Shown here: positions 38,340-46,494 of the stretch, piece by piece
How positions within the stretch are numbered: position 1 is the first letter of the stretch
How the letters are laid out: every line of letters begins with the position of its first letter
NCBI GenBank assembly: GCA_021785795.1
Contig: JAJYEK010000017.1
Location: 1-48,055, forward strand
Direction: 5' to 3'
Source: Pseudomonadota bacterium
GTDB taxonomy: Bacteria; Pseudomonadota; Gammaproteobacteria; Acidiferrobacterales; UBA6901
DNA length: 48,055 nucleotides
Program-made: the position numbers and the translations under genes
Notes under the pieces: model-generated
Told to the model about the DNA's origin: nothing
The model's input: the letters and a program-made list of their open reading frames with translations, nothing else
The model's database searches: none

Positions 38340-40124
38340 ATGTTTCTCAAATGCACACAGCGGCGCAAAGACGGCAAGAGCCATCGTTACTGGAGTCTCG
38401 TCGAGAACCGCCGCCTGCGGGATGGGCGCGTTGCCCAACGCCACGTTCTTTACCTGGGGGAGATCAACGACACCCAACAGGAGGCCTGGCGCAGAACGAT
38501 TGAGGTCCTCGATGAAGGCCAAAGCCGCCAGGTCGCGCTCTTCGCCGAGACTTCGGTGCCCATGGGCGATACCGATGTGGTGGGTCTTCGATTAAACGAA
38601 CTCACGTTACATCACCCGCGCCAATGGGGTGCCTGCTGGCTCGCCAGTGTGTTGTGGGACAGTCTCAAGCTCGGTGAATTCTGGAGCGAACGCCTGCCGC
38701 GCTCGCGCAAAGGCACGCGTTGGACGCACGTACTGCAGACGCTTGTCACCTACCGGCTGATTGATCCGGGATCCGAGTGGCGGCTGCACCGGCACTGGTT
38801 CACCGGTAGCGCCATGGCGGACCTTCTGGATGCCGATTTTGCGCTCGCCAGCAAAGACACGCTCTATCGCTGTCTCGACAAGGTGCTGCCGCACAAGGAC
38901 GATCTCATCGCCTTCTTGACCCAGCGCTGGGGCGAGCTCTTCGCGGTCACCTTCGATGTCCTGCTCTACGACCTCACTTCGACCTACGTCGAGTCCGACA
39001 CGGCGCGCGAGGAAGAAGACAAGCGTCAATACGGATACAGTCGCGACAAGCGCTCCGATTGCCGCCAGGTGGTCATCGCGCTGATCGTGACGCCTGAGGG
39101 CTTCCCCTTGAGCTATGAAGTGCTCTCCGGCAACACCGCCGATTGCACGACACTCGGGGATTTCCTCGCGAAGATCGAGGCGCGTTACGGAAGAGCCAAT
39201 CGGATCTGGTGCATGGACCGAGGTGTGCCAACGGAGGCAACCCTCGGGGAAATGCGCCAAATGGGCGTCTCGTATCTGGTAGGCACACCGAAGGGACGGC
39301 TCACCGCCCTCGAGGCCGATCTCCTCACCAGGCCCTGGGCCCGGGTGCGCGACGGTGTTGAGGTCAAGTGCCTGCCCCGCGCGGGCGAGACCTACGTCCT
39401 GGCGATGAGCGAGAAACGCGTGCACAAGGAGCGTGCGATGCGCCGCCAGCGGCTCAGGCGTTACATCGCTCAGCTCAAGAAACTGCAAGCCAGACCGCCG
39501 AAGCGTGATCAGTTGCTGATGAAAATTGCCGTGGCCAGGAAAACCGCCGGGCGCGCGGCGGGTCTCATCGCACTCACGCTGCCCGAGGTTGGGGAGGTCG
39601 TTGACAAGAGGACCTTCCGCTTCGCGCTCGATCGGCAGAAGCTGCGTAAGCAACGGCGGCGCGAAGGACGCTACCTGCTTCGCACCAATCTCACCGATGA
39701 GGATCCCGCGAAGCTCTGGACCTTCTATGTGCAGCTCACCGAAGTGGAACAGGCCTTCAAGGAATTAAAGCATGACCTCGCGATCCGGCCGCTCTACCAT
39801 CAGTTGATCCATCGCATCGAGGCGCACATCTTCGTCGCCTTCCTGGCCTACTGCCTGCAGGTCACCTTGAAGCATCAGCTCAAGCGCCGCGCCCCGGGAC
39901 TCACGCCGCGCTCGGTGCTCGAGAAGTTCAAGACGATCCAGATGGTCGATGTCGAGATCCCGACCACCGATGGGCGCCGCCTCACGCTCTCGCGTTACAC
40001 GCAACCGGAACCAGAGCATCGGGTGCTGCTCGATGCCCTCGCGCTCCAGTTGCCGGCGCAACCGCCTCCAAAAATCACCGCGAAAGCGCTCGCCACCGCA
40101 GCTCGCCGTCAACGGGCCGTGTAG
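38340..40124 (+). CDS. IS1634-family transposase
   Basis: A 594-residue DDE transposase of the IS4 superfamily, IS1634 group. The catalytic aspartates are in LLYDLTSTYVES (~205) and IWCMDRGVPTEA (~292); the glutamate lies in the C-terminal YVQLTEVEQAFKELKHDL (~470-487), matching the Y-(2)-R-(3)-E-(6)-K type region, followed by the conserved RIEAHIFVAFLAYCLQ. The frame is full length and undamaged, so the element may still move. No ribosome site is seen before ATG 38340, consistent with leaderless translation. Its codon usage is GC-rich like the chromosome. Confidence 0.93.
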   Translation: MFLKCTQRRKDGKSHRYWSLVENRRLRDGRVAQRHVLYLGEINDTQQEAWRRTIEVLDEGQSRQVALFAETSVPMGDTDVVGLRLNELTLHHPRQWGACWLASVLWDSLKLGEFWSERLPRSRKGTRWTHVLQTLVTYRLIDPGSEWRLHRHWFTGSAMADLLDADFALASKDTLYRCLDKVLPHKDDLIAFLTQRWGELFAVTFDVLLYDLTSTYVESDTAREEEDKRQYGYSRDKRSDCRQVVIALIVTPEGFPLSYEVLSGNTADCTTLGDFLAKIEARYGRANRIWCMDRGVPTEATLGEMRQMGVSYLVGTPKGRLTALEADLLTRPWARVRDGVEVKCLPRAGETYVLAMSEKRVHKERAMRRQRLRRYIAQLKKLQARPPKRDQLLMKIAVARKTAGRAAGLIALTLPEVGEVVDKRTFRFALDRQKLRKQRRREGRYLLRTNLTDEDPAKLWTFYVQLTEVEQAFKELKHDLAIRPLYHQLIHRIEAHIFVAFLAYCLQVTLKHQLKRRAPGLTPRSVLEKFKTIQMVDVEIPTTDGRRLTLSRYTQPEPEHRVLLDALALQLPAQPPPKITAKALATAARRQRAV

Positions 40125-40331
40125 TGCAGACAGGCGCGGGCTACCTCAAGGAAAATCAATCGGTTAGCCTCGCTGACGGTGGCGAATAGCGAAAGACGGG
40201 CTAGTGAATCTAGACGGTCATGCAGCGAGATTGGCTGCAGTTGTTTCGTCGCAGGGGCAACCGGCTCGGCCAGTGTAATGGGGTAGTCCCCATCTCGAGC
40301 CGCATTGATAAAGCATAAAGCCGATCTGTCA

Positions 40332-40360
40332 CCGCCGGCACAACCGGGCTATGCCGGCGG
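40332..40360 (-). terminator. Probable terminator of the LysR gene
   Basis: CCGCCGGCA (40332-40340) pairs with TGCCGGCGG (40352-40360) across an 11-base loop, starting 9 bases past the LysR stop in the leftward direction. A moderately T-rich stretch follows further on. Confidence 0.45.
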
Positions 40361-40368
40361 CGGACGTC

Positions 40369-41226
40369 TCAGGTTTTTCGGCGCCGTTCCTCGTGCCCCA
40401 GCGAGCGCATGCCTTCCAGGGCTTGTTCGAGAAACGCTTCTGGATGTGTTGCTGGATACACCACGTAGGCTGGCAGGCGGAACGAGGGTGCACCCTGAAT
40501 CCGATGCAGCTTCCCTTGCTCCAGGGCTTTCGAAACCACGCGCAGGGGGAAATAGCCGGAACCGCCTCTTTGCAAAAGAATACGAATGCCCAGCCAGCCA
40601 ATGTTCGCGTAGAACGCCGGAGGGGGATGATCCGGGTATTGCACTGAAAACTGGTGAAAAAACTCCGGACCCCAGTCCACGTGCACGTAACCGGGGTCTG
40701 GCCAGGGACTGTCTGGATCTGCGGAGACCAGGACCAGGGCTTCATCAAAAAGACGTTCAACCACCAGGCCGGGACGCGCTTCGGGCGTGTACATTACGCC
40801 GATGTCGATGGTGTTATGGATGAGTCCTTGCATGATGTCGGATTCGAAGCCGATTTCCAATCGCAAGGAAATGGTCGGAGCGACTTCCCGCATCCATGCT
40901 GCCCAGCGGGACAGAAATCCGTCCCACAGTGCGATTCGCCCGCACAGGGTCAGGCCGGCGGAATAGCCTTCCGGCAACCCGACGTCTTGGCGGGCGATTT
41001 CCACGGTTCTCGTCAGGGCCTGGGCATGTCGAAGAAACCGCTTCCCTGCCGGGGTGAGCTCAGCCCCCTGTTTGCTGCGATGGAACAGCTTTGCCCCGAG
41101 CAGACGTTCGAGCGCCTGTATCCGAGCGCTTACCGTAGACTGGGAGACGTGCAGGTTTCGCGCTGCGCTGAGAAAATTGCCGGCGGCTACCACATGCAAG
41201 AACGTGCGTGCTTGAATCGTATCCAT
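40369..41226 (-). CDS. LysR-family transcriptional regulator
   Basis: A 285-residue LysR-type regulator. The N-terminal helix-turn-helix is typical (TFLHVVAAGNFLSAARNLHV, then SQSTVSARIQALERLLGAKL), with FHRSKQGAELTPAGKRFL at the wing. The effector domain from ~90 to 285 is of the standard periplasmic-binding type. It is divergent from the HPP transporter gene, the usual layout for a LysR protein controlling its neighbour. A TCGG-N5-CCGA dyad of T-N11-A form lies directly before its start, suggesting self-control. The inducer is unknown. Confidence 0.92.
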   Translation of the reverse strand: MDTIQARTFLHVVAAGNFLSAARNLHVSQSTVSARIQALERLLGAKLFHRSKQGAELTPAGKRFLRHAQALTRTVEIARQDVGLPEGYSAGLTLCGRIALWDGFLSRWAAWMREVAPTISLRLEIGFESDIMQGLIHNTIDIGVMYTPEARPGLVVERLFDEALVLVSADPDSPWPDPGYVHVDWGPEFFHQFSVQYPDHPPPAFYANIGWLGIRILLQRGGSGYFPLRVVSKALEQGKLHRIQGAPSFRLPAYVVYPATHPEAFLEQALEGMRSLGHEERRRKT

Positions 41227-41227
41227 T

Positions 41228-41244
41228 TATCGGAAATGCCGATA
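41228..41244. promoter_or_regulatory. LysR-type operator at the regulator's own start
   Basis: TATCGG-AAATG-CCGATA is a perfect 6-bp dyad whose inner part, TCGGAAATGCCGA, fits the LysR consensus T-N11-A. It begins one base from the LysR ATG, where binding would block initiation. Confidence 0.55.
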
Positions 41245-41252
41245 GAAAGCGC

Positions 41253-41264
41253 CAAAATATTTTG
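41253..41264. promoter_or_regulatory. AT-rich palindrome near LysR start
   Basis: CAAAATATTTTG is a perfect 12-bp palindrome, 27 bases upstream of the LysR start. Its arms resemble those of the palindrome over the HPP promoter. Confidence 0.4.
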
Positions 41265-41346
41265 TTTTTATAGTCATTTCAAGTCCCTTAGACTCCCGGT
41301 CCGTCGCGCTACCGGTCGTAAACTCCGGCGCCGACGTATTTATATC

Positions 41347-41445
41347 AAGACAACAGGCGTATCCCCGGCAGATCCATAGCGCGATGCCTTATTGAAATTG
41401 GCGAACCCGCGGGACTACAAAAATATTTGTACATAAGACAACAGG
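41347..41445. repeat. 11-bp direct repeat pair in the LysR/HPP intergenic region
   Basis: AAGACAACAGG occurs exactly at 41347-41357 and 41435-41445, 88 bases apart (about eight helical turns). Such spacing would suit looping between two bound dimers, but no protein can be named. Confidence 0.4.
41393..41431 (+). promoter_or_regulatory. HPP gene promoter overlapped by a palindrome
   Basis: TTGAAA (41393-41398) and TACAAA (41416-41421) are 17 bases apart, a good sigma-70 layout. The palindrome TACAAA-AATA-TTTGTA (41416-41431) covers the -10 element and start region, a position suited to repression. Confidence 0.5.
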
Positions 41446-41466
41446 TTAAAATTTCAAAAAACGCAC

Positions 41467-42171
41467 ATGGAACTGATGTTGAAATTCTTTATGACGCCCA
41501 CTGTGGCAAGACTACCGGTACCGGGACATCGCGAAAAATGGGTCTCCGGTCTGGGCGGAGTCCTCGGGATCGGCATGACGATGCTGGTCAGCCACGCCGT
41601 GCTTGGCAATCACATTCTGATTGGGGTGGTTGCGTCCATGGGGGCGAGCGCTGTGTTGCTCTACGCGGTGCCACACAGCATTTTTTCCAGTCCTTGGGCA
41701 GTGCTCGGCGGTCACGGCGTTTCGGCCCTGATTGGCGTCCTGTGCGCCATGGTCTTTCCTGATCCCATCGTGGCTACGCCTCTTGCCGTGGGGCTCGCCA
41801 TCACGGCCATGTACTACCTGCGCTGCCTGCACCCGCCGGGCGGAGCCACGGCTTTCTTTGCCGTTATGGGTGGGGCGGCGGTGCATTCGCTGGGCTTCGG
41901 CTATGTGCTTTTCCCGGTATTGCTGAATGCGGCCATCCTGCTCGGCGTGGCCGTGGTGTTCAATATGGCCCTGCGTGGCAAACAAGAAGCCCATGTCCGG
42001 GAGGTCGAATCCAATCTCCACGTGCCGGAAAAATGCTTTATCCGCCACAGCGACCTGGTCTACGCGCTATCCGAGATGCAGTCGTATATTGACGTGAGCG
42101 AAGAGGATCTTCTTCATATCTACAGCCTCGCAGTGAAACACGCCCACCCCGGCGAGATGGCAAAAGCCTGA
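41467..42171 (+). CDS. HPP-family membrane protein
   Basis: A 234-residue protein with four or five membrane helices in the first ~170 residues and the family signature YLRCLHPPGGATAFFAVMGG, which contains the His-Pro-Pro motif. HPP proteins have been linked to nitrite transport in cyanobacteria and plastids; here that is only a family hint. The last ~60 residues form a soluble tail (SDLVYALSEMQSYIDVSEED). Starts at 41467 or 41476 are both possible; the second has GGAA 4 bases ahead. Divergent from a LysR gene that probably controls it. Confidence 0.85.
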   Translation: MELMLKFFMTPTVARLPVPGHREKWVSGLGGVLGIGMTMLVSHAVLGNHILIGVVASMGASAVLLYAVPHSIFSSPWAVLGGHGVSALIGVLCAMVFPDPIVATPLAVGLAITAMYYLRCLHPPGGATAFFAVMGGAAVHSLGFGYVLFPVLLNAAILLGVAVVFNMALRGKQEAHVREVESNLHVPEKCFIRHSDLVYALSEMQSYIDVSEEDLLHIYSLAVKHAHPGEMAKA

Positions 42172-42686
42172 GTCTCGGGCGGGGCTTTCAGTGATGGTCG
42201 GAGCAAGGGTGTAAACCGGACCCCGCGCGCCATCCCTGAACCGATCAGCCTTGCTGTGGCATAAGGCCGGCATGGCGTGCCCGATACAGGACGGCTCCCA
42301 AGTGGCGGCGTTTTCCACGGCCCGGCCCGTTGCTGGCTGAGGCAGGCGCCGGCGTGTCAGCGCCGGTGGTCCGTGATTGTCCTTGCCGGGCCAGATCATG
42401 GCCGAACCGGAAGCCGGCGAAGGCCCTTCTGATTCCTCGGCTGTCGGTACAATCGCGCGCTGTCCGCATCCCCACCGGCCAGACAAACGAGATGTCCGCT
42501 GCCGCGTTAACTTGCCTAATATCAGGGCAACTGTACACTGAACTTCCCATTCAAAGTTGACTATGGTCAGCGGACCGTTAGACTCCATTTTTCCATTGTG
42601 GCGTAACGTTCGGGCGGCCCCGGATATCGGGTTGATCGCAAGTGACCGCCACGGAACCCAGCAACCGCCTAGCGATGTGCCGATGC
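42172..42686. other. Gap between the HPP gene and the biotin operon
   Basis: About 515 bases without a credible gene. The second half contains the candidate bio promoter and operator. TGTAAACC at 42210-42217 resembles half of a BirA site but has no partner half. Confidence 0.5.
42512..42539 (+). promoter_or_regulatory. Candidate bioFHCD promoter with overlapping inverted repeat
   Basis: TTGCCT (42512-42517) and TACACT (42534-42539) are 16 bases apart. An inverted repeat TTGCC (42512-42516) / GGCAA (42526-42530) overlaps the -35 element and spacer, a typical operator position. It is not a BirA-type site. Confidence 0.4.
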
Positions 42687-43865
42687 ATGATACGGAGTGA
42701 CCAGACCGATCCACAGTTGTGGGCACAACTCGAGGACCTGCGCGCCCGAAATCTCTACCGGCGGCGTGAAATCCTGGAAAGTGCCCAGGGCGTGCGGGTG
42801 GTGATCGGCGGACGCGCCTGTCTGAGCTTCTGCAGCAACGATTATCTCGGGCTCGCCAATCATCCGCAGGTGGTCGAAACATTCCAATCGGCCGCGGCAC
42901 GCTATGGGGTTGGTGCCGGGGCGTCCCATCTCATCAGCGGCCACAGCCAGGCGCACCATGCTTTGGAGGAGGAGTTGGCCGAATTCGTCGGTGCTCCGCG
43001 GGCTTTGCTTTTCTCCACCGGCTACATGGCCAATCTCGGAGTTGTGTATGCGCTGATGGACCGACATGGAACGGTCTTCGAGGATCGGCTCAATCATGCC
43101 TCTCTGATCGATGCAGCCCGGTTGTGCCAGGCTTCCTCAAGGCGGTATCCGCACGCCAACCTAGCGCGCCTGGAGACATTGCTGACGGCGGTCGATGGCG
43201 CGAAGTTAGTGCTCACTGATGGTGTATTCAGCATGGATGGCGATATGGCTCCGTTGCCGGCGCTGACCAAACTCACGCGGACGCACGGCGCGCGCTTGGT
43301 TGTTGATGATGCCCATGGCATGGGGGTCCTCGGAGCCCGTGGTGGCGGCTCGTTCGAGTTTTTTGGGCAACCGGTCGAGCCGCCGGCGATTCTCATGGGC
43401 ACGCTCGGCAAGGCATTCGGAACCTTCGGGGCGTTTGTGGCGGCCGATGAGGAAGTCATCGAAACGCTGATCCAGCGCGCACGTACCTATATATATACGA
43501 CTGCCATCCCCCCGGCGGTGGCGGAGGCGACGCGCACCAGTCTGCGGCTGGTGCGGACGGAATCCTGGCGCCGGGAAAACCTGCGCGCGCGCATTGACCA
43601 GTTCCAGGGCGGAGCGCGCCAGATTGGTCTGCATGTCATGGAGTCGGCAACGCCGATCCAGCCGGTTGTGCTGGGCAGCTCGGATGCTGCGCTGGCAGCG
43701 GCCCGGATCCTGCGGCAGCAGGACATACTCGTGCCGGCCATACGTCCACCAACCGTCCCCCGGGATTCAGCGCGCCTGCGGGTGACCTTGTCGGCAGCGC
43801 ACACGGAGGCCGAGGTCGAGTCGCTGCTTGAAGCGCTGGTCCAGATTGCGGAATCTGCTCCGTGA
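42687..43865 (+). CDS. bioF: 8-amino-7-oxononanoate synthase
   Basis: BioF joins pimeloyl-ACP and L-alanine, the first step of biotin ring assembly. Alpha-oxoamine synthase marks are FCSNDYLGLANHP, the gly-rich GAGASHLISGHS, DDAHGMGVLG and the PLP lysine in MGTLGKAFGTFGAF, where the family norm after GKA is LG. From the Met at 42687 the protein has 392 residues and fits the family N terminus (LWAQLEDLRARNLYRRREIL). Upstream in-frame starts at 42642 (GTG) and 42675 (ATG) are possible; no strong ribosome site decides. It overlaps bioH by 4 bases (GTGA). Confidence 0.94.
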   Translation: MIRSDQTDPQLWAQLEDLRARNLYRRREILESAQGVRVVIGGRACLSFCSNDYLGLANHPQVVETFQSAAARYGVGAGASHLISGHSQAHHALEEELAEFVGAPRALLFSTGYMANLGVVYALMDRHGTVFEDRLNHASLIDAARLCQASSRRYPHANLARLETLLTAVDGAKLVLTDGVFSMDGDMAPLPALTKLTRTHGARLVVDDAHGMGVLGARGGGSFEFFGQPVEPPAILMGTLGKAFGTFGAFVAADEEVIETLIQRARTYIYTTAIPPAVAEATRTSLRLVRTESWRRENLRARIDQFQGGARQIGLHVMESATPIQPVVLGSSDAALAAARILRQQDILVPAIRPPTVPRDSARLRVTLSAAHTEAEVESLLEALVQIAESAP

Positions 43866-44626
43866 GCACGTTGTTTCGAACCGCGTACGGCAGCGGTCCT
43901 GAACTGGTGCTGGTGCACGGATGGGGCCTGCACGGCGGCATCTGGAGTGGAGTCGCGGCCGCGCTGGCCGCCCGGTTTCGCGTAACGGTGGTCGATCTGC
44001 CGGGGCACGGACGGAGTGCAGGGATCCACGCAGGCGATATCGACAGCTTCGCGGATGCGCTGGCGGAGCTCGTTCCCACTACGGCCAGCTGGCTCGGGTG
44101 GTCTCTGGGTGCAACGGTCTTGCTTCGTCTGTGTGCGCGCCACCGGCAAAGGGTCGACAGCCTCGTGCTCGTCGGCGCGACCCCGTGTTTCGTGCGCGCG
44201 CCGGATTGGCCGTGGGCCATGGAGGCTGATACCCTGGATGCCTTTGCTCGCGATCTCAGATGTTCGTACCGTTCCACCCTCCAGCGGTTCCTGAGCCTGC
44301 AGCTGGGCGGGGACGGCGATTCCTCTGCGCTGGTGCGCCAGCTCCGCGCGGAACTGTTTCGGTACGGGGAGCCGGACCCCGCCGCGCTGGAGGCCGGCCT
44401 CGCTATTTTGCGCACGACCGATCTGCGTGCGGCGCTGGCGGATCTGCGGATTCGCGGTCTGGTCATTCACGGCGCGCACGACCGGCTGGTGCCGGTTGCT
44501 GCCGCCCACTCGCTGGCGCGCAGCCTTGGGGCGGCCCACCGGGTGCTTCCTTCCGCAGGCCACGCGCCATTTCTGTCTCATCCCGATGAATTCCTGGCGA
44601 CAGTCGAGGCGTTCCTGAATGAATGA
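43862..44626 (+). CDS. bioH: Pimeloyl-[ACP] methyl ester esterase
   Basis: BioH (254 residues) removes the methyl group from pimeloyl-ACP methyl ester and so ends the BioC-started synthesis of pimelate. It is an alpha/beta hydrolase: oxyanion region HGWGLHGGIWSG, nucleophile elbow GWSLG, catalytic aspartate in HGAHDRLVP and histidine in SAGHAPFLSHPDEF. The start is GTG at 43862, overlapping the bioF stop, and its end overlaps bioC by 8 bases. This tight packing supports the BioH call over a generic hydrolase. Confidence 0.93.
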   Translation: MSTLFRTAYGSGPELVLVHGWGLHGGIWSGVAAALAARFRVTVVDLPGHGRSAGIHAGDIDSFADALAELVPTTASWLGWSLGATVLLRLCARHRQRVDSLVLVGATPCFVRAPDWPWAMEADTLDAFARDLRCSYRSTLQRFLSLQLGGDGDSSALVRQLRAELFRYGEPDPAALEAGLAILRTTDLRAALADLRIRGLVIHGAHDRLVPVAAAHSLARSLGAAHRVLPSAGHAPFLSHPDEFLATVEAFLNE

Positions 44627-45518
44627 TCCGGCAGGCCCCTTGGACAAGCGCCGCATGCGCGCCGCCTTCCAGCAGGCAGCGTCGTCCTATGATTCCGCGG
44701 CAATACTGCAACGCGAAATCGGCGACCGGTTGATCGAGCGGCTCGGCCTGATAAAACTCCAGCCGGACTGCATTCTCGATCTGGGCAGCGGCACTGGTTA
44801 CTGCACGCGGGCGCTGGCCCGCTGTTACCCGCGCGCACGCGTCGTCGGTGTGGATATCGCGCTGGCGATGGCGCAGGCGGCGGCGCGCCGGGTCCGGAAG
44901 TCCGTCTGGACCGGAAGCGGCGTGCGCGAGTGCTACGTGTGCGGCGATGCCGAGACCTTGCCATTCGCGTCCGGATCGATCGACATGGTGATTTCCAATT
45001 TGGCACTGCAGTGGTGCAACCCGGATGCGGTGTTCGCCGAAATCGCGCGTGTATTGTGTCCTGGCGGAGTGCTGTTGTTTACCAGCTTCGGGCCGGACAC
45101 TCTGCGTGAACTGCGTACGGCCTGGCGCAGCGTGGACGCCGATCCGCACGTGCACGACTTCGTCGACATGCACGACCTAGGTGACGCACTGGTGCGTGCG
45201 CGCCTGGCCGAGCCCGTTGTGGATGTGGAGCGCATAATCTTGACCTATCCGGGCGTTCTCGACGTGTTGCGGGACCTGAAAGCGATCGGAGCCCATAACG
45301 TGGTTCGCCACAGGCATGCAGGTCTCACCGGGAAGCGTCGTTTCGCCGGGTTTCGTAGTGCCTACGAGGCAATGGCTGACGTGGATGGACGGGTCCCGGT
45401 GAGTTATGAAGTTGTTTATGGCCATGCTTGGGCGCCCGTATCCGCGGACGGCGCCCGGCGGCGTCGGGACGGGTCGGTCGCGGTCCCGCTGAGCAGTCTT
45501 GGCCGGAGCCGGCGCTGA
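44619..45518 (+). CDS. bioC: Malonyl-ACP O-methyltransferase
   Basis: BioC (299 residues) methylates malonyl-ACP so that fatty acid synthesis enzymes can make pimelate. The SAM-binding fold shows ILDLGSGTGYCTRALARCYP (motif I), VVGVDIALAMAQAA and DMVISNLALQWCNPDAVFAE, the last being typical of BioC. The N-terminal RMRAAFQQAASSYDSAAILQ also matches. Located between bioH and bioD, 8 bases from the latter. Confidence 0.95.
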   Translation: MNDPAGPLDKRRMRAAFQQAASSYDSAAILQREIGDRLIERLGLIKLQPDCILDLGSGTGYCTRALARCYPRARVVGVDIALAMAQAAARRVRKSVWTGSGVRECYVCGDAETLPFASGSIDMVISNLALQWCNPDAVFAEIARVLCPGGVLLFTSFGPDTLRELRTAWRSVDADPHVHDFVDMHDLGDALVRARLAEPVVDVERIILTYPGVLDVLRDLKAIGAHNVVRHRHAGLTGKRRFAGFRSAYEAMADVDGRVPVSYEVVYGHAWAPVSADGARRRRDGSVAVPLSSLGRSRR

Positions 45519-45526
45519 GGGACCGC

Positions 45527-46225
45527 ATGGGCGGATGGTTCATCACCGGGACTGATACGGGCGTGGGCAAGACGCATGTCTCTTGCGCCCTGCTTGCGGC
45601 GCTGACGGCGCGGGGCATACCGGCCGTTGGAATGAAGCCGGTGGCGAGCGGGTGCGAACCGCGCGCAGCCGGGCTGCGGAGCGCGGATGCCGAAGCGCTG
45701 CGCGCCGCAAGCCCGGTGTGCGCGGACTACGGAGACGTCAACCCCTATGCGTTCGCGGTCGCGACCGCCCCCCACTTGGCCGCGTGGGCCGAAGGCATCG
45801 CAATCGACCTCACCCATATTCGCCAATGCTATGCGCGACTCGCCGGTCTGGCCCGCTGCGTGGTGGTGGAGGGTGTGGGCGGCTGGCTCGTTCCGATATC
45901 GGCGCGCCAGACCATGGCCGACCTGGCGGTAGCGCTGGATTTGCCTGTGATCCTCGTTGTGGGGGTGCGTCTCGGCGCGATCAACCACGCGCTGCTGACA
46001 GCGCAGGCCATTCGTGCTTCGGGATTGAAGTTCGCCGGCTGGGTGGCGAACCGCATTGATCCTGATCCGGTGCTTGACGGTTACGTCCAGGCGTTGGACC
46101 TGCTTCTCCGCGCGCCGCGGTTGGCGTCGTTGCCATACGACCCGACCGGCCACCCGGTCGACTCGTCGCACCGTCTCGATATCCGGCAGTTGGGTCTTAC
46201 CGACCGCACCGGCGCATCTGCATAA
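45527..46225 (+). CDS. bioD: ATP-dependent dethiobiotin synthetase
   Basis: BioD (232 residues) closes the ureido ring from 7,8-diaminopelargonate with CO2 and ATP. The P-loop GTDTGVGKTHVSCAL, KPVASGC and the EGVGGWLVP loop are typical. The start at 45527 (MGGWFITGTDTG) has GAGGG 5 bases upstream and fits the family; an upstream start would fuse non-conserved residues. It closes bioFHCD. bioA and bioB are not in the window. Confidence 0.96.
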   Translation: MGGWFITGTDTGVGKTHVSCALLAALTARGIPAVGMKPVASGCEPRAAGLRSADAEALRAASPVCADYGDVNPYAFAVATAPHLAAWAEGIAIDLTHIRQCYARLAGLARCVVVEGVGGWLVPISARQTMADLAVALDLPVILVVGVRLGAINHALLTAQAIRASGLKFAGWVANRIDPDPVLDGYVQALDLLLRAPRLASLPYDPTGHPVDSSHRLDIRQLGLTDRTGASA

Positions 46226-46358
46226 CTCAAGACTCCCTGTGAAATCAGCCATCTCCGGTTGCCGTCCGGCCGCCGGGTCGCGCCGCCATGCCGCGTCGGT
46301 CAAAAGTTCCCCCTGTTATATTGCCTAAAACGGTGGTAAATTCCTCCAGAACTTGTCA

Positions 46359-46372
46359 TTGATCTGGGTCAG
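46359..46372 (+). promoter_or_regulatory. Partial FNR/DNR-type box
   Basis: TTGAT-CTGG-GTCAG matches the left half of the FNR consensus fully and the right half in part. It lies 32 bases before the perfect box. Confidence 0.35.
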
Positions 46373-46390
46373 TAAAACGCACGATGGCAG

Positions 46391-46404
46391 TTGATGTAAA
46401 TCAA
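46391..46404 (+). promoter_or_regulatory. Perfect FNR/Anr-type box upstream of the oxidase operon
   Basis: TTGAT-GTAA-ATCAA is an exact match to the FNR-type consensus TTGAT-N4-ATCAA, 90 bases before the DUF2244 start. If it is centred at -41.5 the transcript would begin near 46439, still upstream of the gene. Activation under low oxygen or repression is undecided. Confidence 0.65.
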
Positions 46405-46494
46405 CAAAAGACGCTTTGGTGGATAGCTGCGGCGGTACCGGCTTCGTGTGGCATTCCGGAGCCGCGATTAGCGACGTGGGACAACTCAGGGCGT

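Larger units (their letters stand above)
38175..40203 (+). mobile_element. Complete IS1634-family insertion sequence
   Basis: A 2029-bp element bounded by 23-bp terminal inverted repeats: left end TAGCCCATCTTTCGCTATTC at 38175 and its complement at 40181-40203, with two mismatches in 23. It carries one intact transposase. Flanking bases (ACGCTT on the left, GTGAAT on the right) do not form the 5-6 bp duplication usual for the family, so the duplication has decayed or one flank has rearranged. Confidence 0.85.

Noticed and set aside
38607..39653. A 348-codon minus-strand frame inside the transposase
   Set aside because: Shadow of the intact IS1634 transposase; no motif of its own.
42210..42217. 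TGTAAACC, half of a BirA operator
   Set aside because: No GGTTTACA partner at the needed spacing, and it is more than 450 bases before bioF.
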